From contig QAOA01008427.1 of assembly GCA_003255065.1 (NCBI GenBank), forward strand, positions 145,050 through 209,049: DNA of 64,000 nt, given 5' to 3'. The position numbers and the translations under genes were made by a program. The stretch comes from Cercis canadensis. Lineage: Eukaryota; Streptophyta; Magnoliopsida; Fabales; Fabaceae. Of this stretch, positions 24,328-36,218 are shown piece after piece. Positions within the stretch are counted from its first letter, which is position 1, and each line of letters begins with the position of its first letter. Below the pieces are notes generated by a model. The model had not been told where the DNA came from. It ran no database searches and saw nothing but the letters and a program-made list of their open reading frames with translations.

Positions 24328-27300
24328 ATGGCTCTCCTCCTCAAAACCTTGCCTTTGATAGCCCTCCGCGCGAAGCCATCCTTCTTTTTGCTCTGCAGCA
24401 TTTCCACCTCCATCCCAAGAGCACTTTGCAAAGCCAGAACTGTTTCTTCTGTTTCTGCTTCCTTATCCCCTTCAATACAGCCACCTCCTTCTTCTGTTTC
24501 TGAAACACTCACATCCAATTCTAGACCACCGTTACCTCTCGAGGACTCTCTTCAATGGGTCACTAGGACTGCTTTTTGCGGTGAATTGTCTTCAAACGAT
24601 GTGGGTAAAAGGGTTCAGCTTTGTGGGTGGGTTGCTCTTCACAGGGTCCATGGTGGCCTTACATTTCTTAATCTCAGAGACCATACTGGTATTGTTCAGG
24701 TACTCAATTGTTATTATAGTGGGTTTTCTCAATTTTCAGTTCTGCAGAAAGATTTTTCCTTGAAAAGAAATTAAATTCATGGACGAAATTAGTTGAATTA
24801 CAACAAATCTCATAACATAAGCTTGCCAGCTTGTTCACCTCGCTCATATATCTCAAAGAAGCATTTCTTTTTTTATGAACAACTCTATGCACGTTATATG
24901 ATATCTAGAATGATTGCTGCTAGTGTAGTTTCTGTTATTCCTACTGTACTATTGTATCTTCTAGTACTGTTCTGTTCCTGCGTCTGCTACTTCATTACTG
25001 TAATTATTTGTTTTGTACTGTGGTATGTGTGCTGATTAAGCTTGAATTCCAGGTTACGACCCTCCCAGACGAATTTCCTGATGCCCATTCCACTGTCAAT
25101 GACCTCAGACTTGAGTATGTAGTTGCCATTGAAGGTGTTGTACGGTCTCGGCCAAATGAGTCAGTCAACAAGAAAATGAAAACTGGCTTCCTTGAGGTAC
25201 GTATCATTATTTAAGCAGGCAATCGCTTTGCATAGATGAGAATGCTGTCTTCTTTAATGATTGATTCCTGTCTATCAACGTCTTATGTATATGTGTTTGC
25301 CAGGTAACTGCAGAGAGTGTTCAAATATTAAATGCTGTAAAATCAAAGTTACCATTCCTAGTTACTACAGCTGATGATGCAAAAGATACTCTTAAAGAAG
25401 AAATCCGTTTGAGGTAGTAGCGATGAAGTTGGATGATGCACTTAAATTTCTTAATTTTTATTTATGTTGGTTGCTGTCCATAAAAGTGTGGTTGTTATAG
25501 TGTCAAACTTGTCTGACTGGTTTGTTTTTTAATCTGGTGGGAAAATTGACTTCTCATTTTTTTAATGCGCTTGCATGAGTCATATGTTTGATGCCTTTCC
25601 TCTGATGCATTAGAGCTTGTGGCCTTTTTCTATTGATTTTATGGTCCATGTATTGCACATTTTGAAGTTGTGTGTAAAATGAATTTCATTTCTATTTTTT
25701 CCTTATTTTGTAGAAAAGAGAATCTTTTGAATGCCCTCTCATTTCTGTGTAATACCTCTTGTTCTCTATATTTATGCAAGTTTGTGGGTGCTCTATTGCT
25801 TATACTTGCTAAGTTGGCAGGTATCGGTGTCTTGATCTAAGGCGGCAGCAAATGAATTTCAACATATTGCTGAGGCATAAAGTGGTTAAACTCATTCGGA
25901 GATATCTAGAAGACATACATGGTTTTGTGGAGGTACTGTCCTGTGAGTTCATCATTTGAGGTTTATCTCTCTTTCTGTTTTTTGTTGCTTCCAGTTTGGT
26001 GTTTCCTATAATGTGTTTATCTTTAATTTTTTATGGTCATAAGGTAGATTGAAACTCCAATACTGTCTAGATCCACTCCAGAAGGTGCACGAGATTATTT
26101 GGTTCCTTCTAGAATTCAGGTATATACATAATTTTCAGCTCCTGATAGCCATATATTACACTTTTTCAGCCTTTGTCACTTAGGGTGGTAGTTAAAGACA
26201 ATGGTCTCAAAATTCCCCAAGCATATCTTATATCTTAAATTATATGTGATTTCTGAGCTGAGTTGGATTCCTCCTAATGAATAAGAAGGGGATTCAGTTT
26301 GGGCAAACCTGGCCTCAGATCTCTGTGCACATTCTTGATTAACTTTACATGAATTTTGAAGCCAGGAACATTCTATGCCTTGCCCCAAAGTCCACAACTA
26401 TTTAAACAAATGCTCATGGTCGCTGGTTTTGATAAATATTATCAAATAGCAAGGTAAGATTTTATTTTGTAAGCTGCTTGAGCCTTCAGCAACTTTATGT
26501 AGATAGGGAATATAGAATGTCTTTTTTTTTTTTTTTGGTGAGGTATATGGGGCTGAATGAAACAAAAATGATGACCAAGATTGTGATACAAGCATTACTT
26601 TATTTGTTGGCAGATGTTTTCGTGATGAAGATTTAAGAGCTGATAGACAACCTGAGTTCACGCAGCTTGATATGGAAATGGCTTTTACTCCTTTAGAGGA
26701 CATTTTGACACTTAATGAAGATTTGATCAGAAAGGTGTTGTTTAATGTCTTAAATTCTTTTAGTCGTTTATTCCAAAGCCTTGGGAAAGGAGAAGTGTTA
26801 TTTTGGGGTGATAACTAGAGTGATATCCTATCAAATCTTTTCAATACAGCTCTTTTAAGTACATGGTTTTAAGTAAAGCTAAACTTAAAATTTTATCATC
26901 TAACTATCTGGTGGGTGATAAGCTAAAGAGTCCGGGCAGCTGACAAACTGTTTGAGAGCACTGATTGCATGTTTGTAAAACTGCATTTTATGTCTGTTTT
27001 GAATAATACACTAATCTCGTAGAGTGTAAACAGAAATTGTTTGTTGCAGGTTTTTCTAGAAATTAAAGGGGTTGAGTTACCAAACCCATTTCCCAGGCTT
27101 ACATATGCTGAAGCAATGAGCCGATATGGTTCTGACAGGCCAGATACCAGATTTGATCTCGAGTTAAAAGATGTAATGATCTTTTCTTTGAATTCTTCCG
27201 TTGAACTTTTGGAGTTTCTTATCACATACTGTAGTTGTAAATGATCATTTTATGTATGTTCATAATCCCTTGGACTGAATCATTGTTGTCTTGAGAGTTG

Positions 27301-29646
27301 TGATAAAGATTTTATTGGTGTGTTTGATCTATATCTCTATCTGATGTGATCAATCTGAAAGATAATTTTTCATTGGGCTGCAGGTATCTGACATATTCTT
27401 AGGGTCTTCCTTCAGGGTTTTCTCTGACACCTTGGAGAGTGGGGGAATTATCAAAGTGTTATGTGTACCTTCTGGTGCAAAACGTTACTCAAATTCAGCT
27501 CTTAAGAAAGGTGATATTTACAGTGAAGCACTCAAATCTGGAGCAAAGGGTTTACCTTTCCTTAAGGTTTTGGATAATGGTAAAGAGATAATCTTTTGAA
27601 ATATTTATTTTGTGATGTTGAGAGACATTTTTGAAGTGTTCTGTCATTAATTCTATAAACCTTTTTGTTTTAGGGGAGATTGAGGGAATTCCTGCATTAG
27701 TATCAAGTATGGATCCTACAATTAAAGATAAATTTGTGAGGCAGTGCTCTTCAGGACTGGGTGATCTTATCCTATTTGCAGTGGGTAATCATGCATCAGT
27801 AAATAAAACTCTAGACCGCCTTAGAGTTTATGTAGCCCATGACCTAGGTTTGATTGACCATGTAAGTTAGTGATCTGGCTTTTGATTTAAAATAATAATA
27901 AGAAATTCACTTCTACTCTCTCCCTATCCCTTCCTCTGATACTGTTTGGTTGTTTATATCTGAGTTTTAGTGCAGGCATTCAATTCTATGGATCACTGAT
28001 TTTCCAATGTTTGAGTGGAATGATTCAGAGAGTAGACTTGAGGTCTGTTATGTTTTTAATAACATCCAGCTGTGTATTTCTCTCCATAATGACATGCCTT
28101 GTTATGTAATTTTATTATTGTTCTTTGTCATTACAGTTCTATTTTCTGTTGTTTTTGCTTTTTCTTTAAATTTAGGTCATTGCATGAATTGGTAGATTTT
28201 CAATTATCAATTCATTCCCGATTCTTATTAACTCATAAAAGAAAGAGGGGGGGGTACTTTGAGTGTTTGATCTTGTGTGAATAAGATATTTTTGTCTTAT
28301 ATTGTATTAGGAAATGTTGGATATATGAGCTCTTATTTCTGGTCACATCTTTATCTTATCTCTGCCATTATGCTCAAAATTTTGGTTTACTGCAGGCTTT
28401 GCACCATCCTTTCACTGCCCCAAACCCCAAAGACATGAATGATCTTGCATCTGCCCGTGCCTTGGCTTATGACATGGTTTACAATGGGGTAGAGGTAAGT
28501 GATATTTTTTTCAATTAATTTCCTTTCTCTGATAAGCTGCTAGCTGGAAGATTTTACTGCTATTGTCTATATCATCATAACTTGTGGTATTACTTAATTT
28601 TAATATTCTGCCAGATTGGTGGGGGAAGTCTGAGAATTTATAAACGTGACATACAACAAAAGGTTTTGGAGATTGTTGGCATCTCAATGGAACAGGTTAG
28701 TAGATCAATAATGCAGTAAAAAAATAACTTGGTTTCTTTAGTCTACTTGTATACATCTGCATTTGATCTAGTGTGGATAACAAGTGTCTTTGTGCCAAAA
28801 TTGTATGTTCCACCAATTTTTCTGTTATACAATCAAGGACTCGGTTCTCTCACGTATTGATAGATTACATTAAGAAAGCTGCTTATATATTGCTTTCTTT
28901 TTTTTTTTGGATCGAACCTTGAGGTTAGTGCCATAGAAGATCTTTGGGCCTTTCACTAACATGGATTATATATTATATTGTCTTTCAGGCTGAAACAAAG
29001 TTTGGTTATCTTCTTGAAGCCCTGGACATGGGGGCTCCACCACATGGTATGCAGCTTTTCTCATCTGCCAATAGTTTATACCGCAAACCTCCTTCCCTGT
29101 TGAGAAACCCAAAACAACTCTGGCTAGTGTAGCATTGAATCACTTGCAAGCATACATGATGCATAAGCACACTCATTTGTGAAAATATGGCCTTCAAAGA
29201 ATACCTATAGCAGTGAGCTAAATGCAATCTGGACAAAAGAATAGTTTTTGCATAACGATAAAATTTCATTCTGGAGTCTTTTGGCCTGAGTTGTTCCATA
29301 TTCTAAGAAAACATGCGAGTCAGAATAATTGAACCTAGGATTCTTGTGCTTGAGGATGAAGTTGAATATGAGGAACAAGCATAGAGAACAGAACTTGCAT
29401 GGTTCATTCTTGTAACACAACACTCTGTTAGCTCTTCCAGTTCCTAGATTCATTTGTAATTCTTGTATATGAAATGCAGGGGGAATTGCTTATGGATTGG
29501 ACAGATTGGCTATGTTGTTGGCGGGGGCTAATTCCATTAGGGATGTCATTGCTTTCCCCAAAACGACGACTGCTCAGTGTGCCCTCACAAGGGCTCCATC
29601 AGAGGTGGATCCCCAGCAGCTGAAAGATTTATCACTTACACAGTAA
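24328..29646 (+). CDS. Aspartyl-tRNA synthetase, bacterial type, chloroplast/mitochondrial
   Basis: This class II synthetase charges tRNA-Asp in the organelles. Fifteen exons give 668 codons: 24328-24699, 25053-25196, 25304-25413, 25821-25932, 26048-26119, 26362-26453, 26614-26734, 27050-27172, 27384-27579, 27674-27861, 27971-28042, 28396-28494, 28615-28695, 28989-29046, 29480-29646. About 75 Ser/Pro/Arg-rich residues at the N terminus look like a transit peptide. An OB-fold anticodon domain follows ([18 protein letters not shown]). The catalytic core shows QSPQLFKQ, motif 2 ([19 protein letters not shown]) and motif 3 ([15 protein letters not shown]), with a bacterial GAD insertion between them (exons 9-10). 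All borders are GT-AG. Exon 11 must use the TAG acceptor at 27968-27970; the CAG 5 nt downstream would break the frame. Family members are usually dual-targeted. Confidence 0.95.
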
Positions 29647-30290
29647 ATTCTCGTTTGTTATACTTGTATTGATTGCTCTGTTATTATTGGGCATACTTAA
29701 AATTGTAATTAGTTTTGTCATATGCTAAGGAATAACCAATGTATATCTAGCAAGAGGAAATTTATCATCAGTTCAATGATCTACTTTCTGTAAGCCTGCA
29801 ATATGGCACGATTCAAATTATGATCAATTCATTGGATGTTTTGCTCTCGTGTGATTAATTCCAGGTTTATCCAACCAAGTAAAATCTCCTAATTGCTTGC
29901 TTGCGAAAAATTACTTTCAAAGTTAGTGTAAAATTAATGTTTAGTGAATCAAATGATTTGATCAAATAAACCTTCTGTCATCTACAAACAAGCACCATTA
30001 ACCTTTTGCTTAGATTGCATTTCAACCACACTTGCAAACAAGAAACGCAGTCAAATCGTGTTTTCCTTTTTAATCTAAATGGAATTCAATTGTGACATTA
30101 ACCTATCTCATTTATACTTTGAGCATTTTTGCCCAGGCTGGTTGATGATGGAGCAATAGGCCCCGTGTTAGTTGAAGATCTCGTTAAATATATTTTCGAT
30201 GCAGGGTGTTTATATGTATATTCTCCTTGAAAATAACTGGAGTAATACAACATTTGGGTCTTGGTGTGAACAAATTGTTTACATTGCATC

Positions 30291-30505
30291 CCAACGATTT
30301 AATTTAGTGGTAAGGACGCAATAAGTTTATTTAAAATTAGTTAAGGTTCGATTTTTTTTTATAAAATTCTTTAGAATGCACTAGGTCGATACGAGAGGTT
30401 CATCCTTAATATCACTCAAATGGAGACTTAATCTTAGTCGTGAAAGTTAACTTGAGAATACATTTACCATTAAAATAAAATAAAAAAATTTGTTGTTAAG
30501 ATATG
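30291..30505 (+). mobile_element. tRNA-derived SINE with 7-bp target duplication
   Basis: A 215-bp insertion is bounded by TTGCATC at 30284-30290 and 30506-30512. Near its 5' end is a degenerate A-box-like stretch (TTTAGTGGTAAGG) and about 40 bp later a B-box-like GGTTCGATTTT, the two internal promoter elements of Pol III SINEs. The 3' part is A-rich. Size and layout match the SINE at 62408-62620. It is probably inactive, since the B box is imperfect. Confidence 0.65.
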
Positions 30506-31129
30506 TTGCATCTGTGTTTCAGAGGTTACATGAAAGAATAAAGACTTGATAAATACCTAGGAAAATGTAATTGCGTAATCTTTTATAATTTCTTTTTAAT
30601 TTTGTTTCTCTCAAAAATTAGTTATTTACATGCACAATATAGTTATGATTATAAAATACATTTGAAACTACATTTTCATTTGTGAATCCACAAACATACC
30701 ACTAGCAAGACCTGGTAGTATTAAAATAACATATTCTTATTACCATCTTGTATACCCAAAAAATTATAAAATATAACTACATTTTCATATACATTTTGAT
30801 CAGCAATGCTTCCAACTATATTGATTTAAGATAGAGCAAATAAATGCTAAACCTTAATCGAGAAATTATACAAATTTTACTAATATATCTTAGGCTCTCT
30901 TTTTGTTTTTTTGTTTCTTGTAAGTATTTTGCATAATTATTAGTTAAATGTTCATAAACTCATTATGTGAATTAAATGACCTTGGGAGGAAGTAAATTAT
31001 TTTCATCAATATGGATTTAACTTTGATCCATTGACATTGTAAAATAATTTTACACAATCACCAAATCGTGTGTTGTCATATATGAAAAAAACATCATTTA
31101 CTATAGGTAAATGATCTTAGTTATTTTAA

Positions 31130-31345
31130 TAAAGGCTTATTAGTAGTTTTAGTCCATATGTTTTATTGATTCCTACGAGTCAATCTTTTATTTTTAAAAG
31201 TGAACGATTTAGTATATGTGTTTTATTGAGTTTGATAATTTTAGTCCTCCCGTTAATCAATCAAACAGTCAACTTAACGGCATGCTGATACAACACAAAA
31301 AAATTAACGGCATGCTTTGTTATAACAAGGACTAAATTTAAAAAG
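31130..31345. repeat. Decayed repeat with TTTAGTCC/GGACTAAA ends
   Basis: The segment begins near TTTTAGTCCATATG and ends near AAGGACTAAATTT, so its ends are short inverted repeats of each other. ACGGCATGCT occurs twice inside. This texture is common among plant non-autonomous repeats, but I cannot assign a family and no target duplication is evident. Confidence 0.3.
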
Positions 31346-32046
31346 TTTCATGAGAATTTATGAAATGAATCCCAAGTCATTTGGTTGGTTTAAAGGTGTG
31401 GACTTTTGGACTATGCTTTGCTTGCATTTGCTGCTAAGTTTCTTTTGAACTCATTTCAACTAGGAAAATTGACAAGAAATGATAGTAAAAATTATAGATA
31501 GATTTGGATCTTATTTAAAAGAGAATAAAATGATAAAAAAAAAAAAAAAGATTAACCTAAGAGTGCTTGAGCATATTCACATTTGAAAATGATAAATGTG
31601 TGAAAATTATATAACATCGCATGCTTTTAAAATGAAGTTTACAAAATTTATTTGCATAGCGCTACGCATATATATGATTTTTATCTTTAATATGATGTGA
31701 TGTAATTTTTGAATTTTAGTTGTGTATATATTTTAGTCGATAATTCAAACTCATAATCACATTCATACCTAATTAATGACTTATGTCCTTTGTTAATTGA
31801 CTCTTCATATGTATCATGTGATTTGTGTGACAACCAAATTCGATAGTTTTTCCTAAAATTGTTCAAAATAAATTACAATTATTGGATCCATATTTAGAAA
31901 AAATATTTAAGATGGGTAATGATATAATAGGATGAAGTGATCAAACAAAGGAGGAAAAAAAAAATCTATTGAAGGTTGAATTTTATATTAATTAGAATAT
32001 GTTTAATTTTTTTTTTGGTACATCAAAAGATCAAAGACTTAAATGC

Positions 32047-32667
32047 GGCTTTTTGACACAAATATTACATTGTGTAAAAGTATTTACCCAAATATTATAA
32101 CTTTCAAACTATTTACACAAATATTACACTTTTTAAAAATTTAAAAATAAAAATAAAAAGATTTTCGAACACGTGGGACCCACCGGACACGCCGTGAGGC
32201 CCACGACGTGTCCCAATAAGCCAAAATTCGTCCATTGTTTCTTTATATACTCAATTTCCTTCTCAATACGCCAGCACTCAGTTTTTTCCACTGACACGGA
32301 CTGCTTTTTCATTGACATGGGGTCCACAACTCTGGAACAATAGACGAATTTTGGCCTATTGGAACACGCCGTGAGGCCTACGGCGTGTCCGGTGGNTTCT
32401 CAACACGCCAGCACTTAGTTTTTTCCACTGACACGGACTGCTTTTTCACTGACATGGGGCCCACAACTCAGGAACAATAGACGAATTTTAGCCTATTGGA
32501 ATACGCCGTGAGACCCACGGCGTGTCCTGTGGGTCTCACGTGTTTGAAAATCTTTTTATTTTTTTATTTTTGAATTTTTAAAAGGTGTAATATTTGTGTA
32601 AATAGTTTAAAAGTTGTAATAGTTAGGTAAATACTTTTGTAAAATATAATATTTGTGTTAAAAGACC
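32047..32667. mobile_element. Mutator-like MITE with ~180-bp terminal inverted repeats
   Basis: The two ends are inverted copies over roughly 180 bp (GGCTTTTTGACAC at the left; the reverse complement of the right end is GGTCTTTTAACAC). The element sits between perfect 9-bp direct repeats CTTAAATGC at 32038-32046 and 32668-32676. A 9-bp target duplication and long inverted repeats are the hallmarks of Mutator-like elements. There is no transposase, so it is non-autonomous. The arms contain nested GC-rich palindromes (GACACGCCGTG and its complement) in an otherwise AT-rich element. The centre carries a duplicated 136-bp block around an N. Confidence 0.85.
32260..32532. repeat. 136-bp direct repeat around an N inside the MITE
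   Basis: 32260-32395 and 32397-32532 are two copies separated by one N at 32396. They differ at about 10 positions, much more than the other N-flanked repeats in this window. They may be an unmerged contig overlap between alleles, or collapsed reads from different copies of the same MITE family. The true internal length of the element is therefore uncertain. Confidence 0.65.
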
Positions 32668-34025
32668 CTTAAATGCACATATACTCTCAAACAGACGTGT
32701 ATATATATATATATATATATTTATGATTTACATATTTATAATTCACGCACCCAACTATTGAGACAAAACCTAAATGACCAGCACGTCTAATTCTTATAAC
32801 GAAGATTCGAGAAATTTTGGTGGGTAGCTTAACTAACAGCACGTCTAATTCTTACCAGTATTATCCAAACTCCATGCTTCTATAATCCTTTTGTTTCCTT
32901 TTAAAGTTTAAATATTCTAACCTTCAATTAGTAGTTCAGAATTACCGTTAATTTATTTATTTAAAAAATAAAAAAAGTTGAAAACAAAGATTCGATCTGA
33001 CGACTGCAAAGCGCAAACGTAAGAATGAGATGATCATTGACATTGGAGGAGAATTGAATTGAATTGACGGTGAAAGGTTTTTTACTAATGGGACCCACGT
33101 AATCATAGCATGAGTTACATTATAGGATGACTTCGGGACCCACAATGGATGACCCTAGTCCTCGCTGGCCCAAAAGGAAGAATATTTTAGTGTTCAACGT
33201 TGGGCACCAGCTGTGTGATAGCTGGATATCCCGACAGGGCTGGCTTAGATCGTTCTGTAGCCAATCTGAATACATTATTACGTTACGTGCACACATTATG
33301 AATACGACAAAAAGCCCAACGTCGCTTTGCTGGCGATTTCCGTACGTGCGCACCTGAGGCTCAGTCTCCAGCTCATTTTTCATTTTCCCTCTTCCCTACC
33401 TTTTCTTCTTACTCATCCCCGACCACACATACTGCCTACCCGGAAGAAAAAGTGCTGGCCAAACACTCCCTCTTTTTTCATAAAGTATGTTCCAAAAATT
33501 ACAAAATTTATTTTGTATTTTTTTGATTGATTGAAGAATTCATATATTATTTAATAGATTTTCATATATATGCACGTCATTTTACATATTAAGCCATGTC
33601 AATTATCAAAGTTGTCACATTGATAAGTAATCTCTAATCTACCGTGTCATGAGAGAATTATAACCTAAGCAAAATTATTAAAAAATAATTTTATAAAATA
33701 ATTACGTAAATAAAATAATTTTAAAAAAATGTCACATTACTTTAAAATAGCATAATTTTATTTTAAAATAATATAACTTATTTTATTTGTGTTTCATAAA
33801 TAAAATAATTAAAAATACACTATTTTAATAAATAATTTGTTAAAATATATTTTATTAGTTAATTTGCTTATAACTTGATGTGACAATTATCTTTAATAAT
33901 GTTTTTGTATGATAAAGTCTTAATTAATATGTCGCATCAATTGGTAGCGTTTTATAACAAACAATGTGGATAAATATGATTAATTCATAAAAAAATATAT
34001 TAACCCAATAAAAAAAAATTATCCT

Positions 34026-34099
34026 AAAACATATTCAAACCTTTGTAATAATTCGAGTCNCAATAAAAAACATATTCAAACCTTTGTAATAATTCGAGT
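34026..34099. repeat. 34-bp direct repeat around an N (unmerged contig ends)
   Basis: The same 34 bases occur just before and just after the N at 34060. This is the same artefact pattern seen at 23296, 41889 and 43605. Confidence 0.75.
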
Positions 34100-34697
34100 C
34101 ATCAATAAAAATGGTTTTGACAGATTTGATTTTCCATCACTAATTCCTAAATGCATTGGGGTCCGAAAGGAAAGTTCTAGAGAATATTGACTAACGTGTA
34201 GCTGAGCATATTGTGCATAATGAGCGTCACAAAATATTGTGGTGCAAGAAATTTGAAAATTAATAATTATTATAAGATTATCTATCCATAAGATAGAATT
34301 TTTCACCAACTAGCAGCCAACCAAAAATTAAAAGTGTTGCCAATTAGAATGATTCAATTTTTTGATGAGACAATTAAGGGAATTACGTGCACTTTGGACA
34401 TACTTGCCAGCTGGAACCTAAAAAGAATGATAATAGAAGAAAACAACAAATCGAAAAATAGAAACATTTAAATAGAATAACACTGCAAGAAAACGAACAG
34501 CGCCGATGTTTATTTGTTGTAATTAGCAAGTAAATAAATTTATTAATATCTTACCATAACTAAAAGAAATTGAAAAAGTAGGGAAAGTTGGCTAAAACCC
34601 CAACTAAGTTACAGGCTGTCACATTCAGTTTCCCTACCCAACAATACACTCATCACTCCGCTGTCTTCTTTCAGGAAACTCTTTTATTTGCTCTCTC

Positions 34698-34704
34698 TTA
34701 TAAG
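34698..34704 (+). promoter_or_regulatory. Candidate TATA box of the DUF1005 gene
   Basis: TTATAAG lies about 75 nt upstream of the start codon at 34776, within a CT-rich stretch typical of plant core promoters. This is inference from position and sequence only. Confidence 0.4.
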
Positions 34705-34775
34705 CGCAGCGAGCACTCCCTTCCTCTCACACACAACAATCTTAACGAAAAATCGCACTTCACCTGAAAACCCAA

Positions 34776-36218
34776 ATGGATCCGTGCCAATATGTGCGGA
34801 TCCTCGTCGGAAACTTGGCAATCAAATCGCCGGCGGCCTCTAGGCCTTCTTTCTCCGGCCAAGTACACCCTTCCAGTTCTCCATGCTTTTGTAAGATTAA
34901 ACTCAAGGGCTTCGAATCTCCTCATTATCACTTAGCCACCGTCCCTTTAATTTCAGAAGACGCCGAGACCCACCATCAATCCGTCGCTGCTTGCTTCGAT
35001 TTGAGCAAAGCCCAGATAGAGAAACTTCTCAAATCGTCAAAGAATCCTGTTTTGAAGGTTTCTGTTTACAGGGGTCGAAGAACAACGTCGTGTGGCTTCA
35101 ACAACGCCAAGTTATTGGGGGAAATTTTGGTGTCGTTGGATCTGACTGTAGCAGAGTCTCGGGCATGTATGTTTCAGAACGGGTGGGTCAGACTGGGTGA
35201 GAAAAACAGGGGATCATCGGAGCAGGTATTGCACTTGACTGTCCGGGCTGAACCCGACCCGAGATTTGTGTTCCGGTTTGATGGTGAGCCAGAGTGTAGC
35301 CCCCAGGTGTTTCAAATTCAGGGGAACGTTAAACAGCCCGTTTTCACTTGCAAGCTCAGTTTCAGAAATCCCAGTGATCGAAATTTCGGATCTAGGTAGG
35401 TTAATTTCTTCAATTTTCTCCGCAAATTTTGTATTTTTTAATCAAAGACTCTGTTTTTCTCTTCTTTTATTGTCTTGGTGACCAATCAAGTCTTGTTTTT
35501 AACTCTACACAGGTCATCTTCGTTAGAGCCAAGCACTTCGAAAAGCTGGTTGCCCTCGTTGAAGTCTCAAAAGGATCAAGCAGCTAACAAAGAGCGAAAA
35601 GGGTGGTCCATTACAGTCCACGACTTGTCCGGGTCACCGGTAGCGGCTGCATCAATGGTCACACCGTTTGTCCCGTCGCCGGGGTCTCAGCGGGTCAGCC
35701 GGTCTAACCCGGGTGCGTGGCTCATTCTCCGACCGAGTGGGGATGGGACGTGGAAGCCCTGGGGCCGCCTTGAGGCGTGGCGAGAACAGAATGGCTCCAA
35801 TTCGGTTGGGTACCGCTTCGAGGTCCTTCCGGCCACCGCCGAACCTGTGACGCTCGCCGGTTCCACAATCAGCTCCCAACATGGAGGAAAATTCACCATC
35901 GACGGTACCTCTGGTGTTACCCCAGTGAACAGTCCACACGGTAGCTGGGATTTGGGATCTGGATCAAAGTCCTGTTCTGGATCCGGATCAGATTTCGGGT
36001 TCGGGTTAGAGCATCAATTCTTGTACAAGGGGTTTGTGATGTCGTCGACGGTGGAGGGTGAGGGCAAGTGTAGCAAGCCGGAGGTCGAGGTCGGGGTGCA
36101 GCACGTGACTTGCACGGAGGATGCGGCAACTTTCGTGGCTCTGGCTGCAGCCATGGATTTGAGCATGGACGCTTGCAAGTTGTTCTCGGAGAAGCTCCGA
36201 AAGGAGCTGAGGCAGTAG
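34776..36218 (+). CDS. DUF1005 family protein
   Basis: Two exons, 34776-35395 and 35513-36218, give 441 codons joined by a GT-AG intron in phase 2. The N terminus MDPCQYVRILVGNLAIK and the segments WSITVHDLSGSPVAAASMVT, PGAWLILRP and the C-terminal EDAATFVALAAAMDLSMDAC are characteristic of the plant-specific DUF1005 family (Arabidopsis At4g29310/At1g50040 type). The molecular function is unknown. The coding region is notably GC-rich compared with its AT-rich flanks, which is common for this gene class. There is no signal peptide or membrane segment. A Gly/Ser-rich linker of about 20 residues sits near residues 360-380. The gene looks intact. Confidence 0.88.

Larger units (their letters stand above)
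29647..34775. other. Gene-poor AT-rich intergenic region with mobile-element insertions
   Basis: I find no supported gene in these 5.1 kb. The contents are a SINE (30291-30505), a decayed repeat fragment (about 31130-31345), a Mutator-type MITE (32047-32667), a TA microsatellite at about 32699-32720 and an assembly duplication at 34026-34099. Very AT-rich DNA at 33530-34020 is featureless. Short open frames such as 33127-33357 have no recognisable content. The last few hundred bases before 34776 form the promoter of the DUF1005 gene. Confidence 0.6.

Noticed and set aside
33127-33357. 76-codon plus-strand open frame in gene-poor DNA
   Set aside because: No recognisable motif, no supporting splice or promoter context, and overlapping equal-length frames on the other strand.
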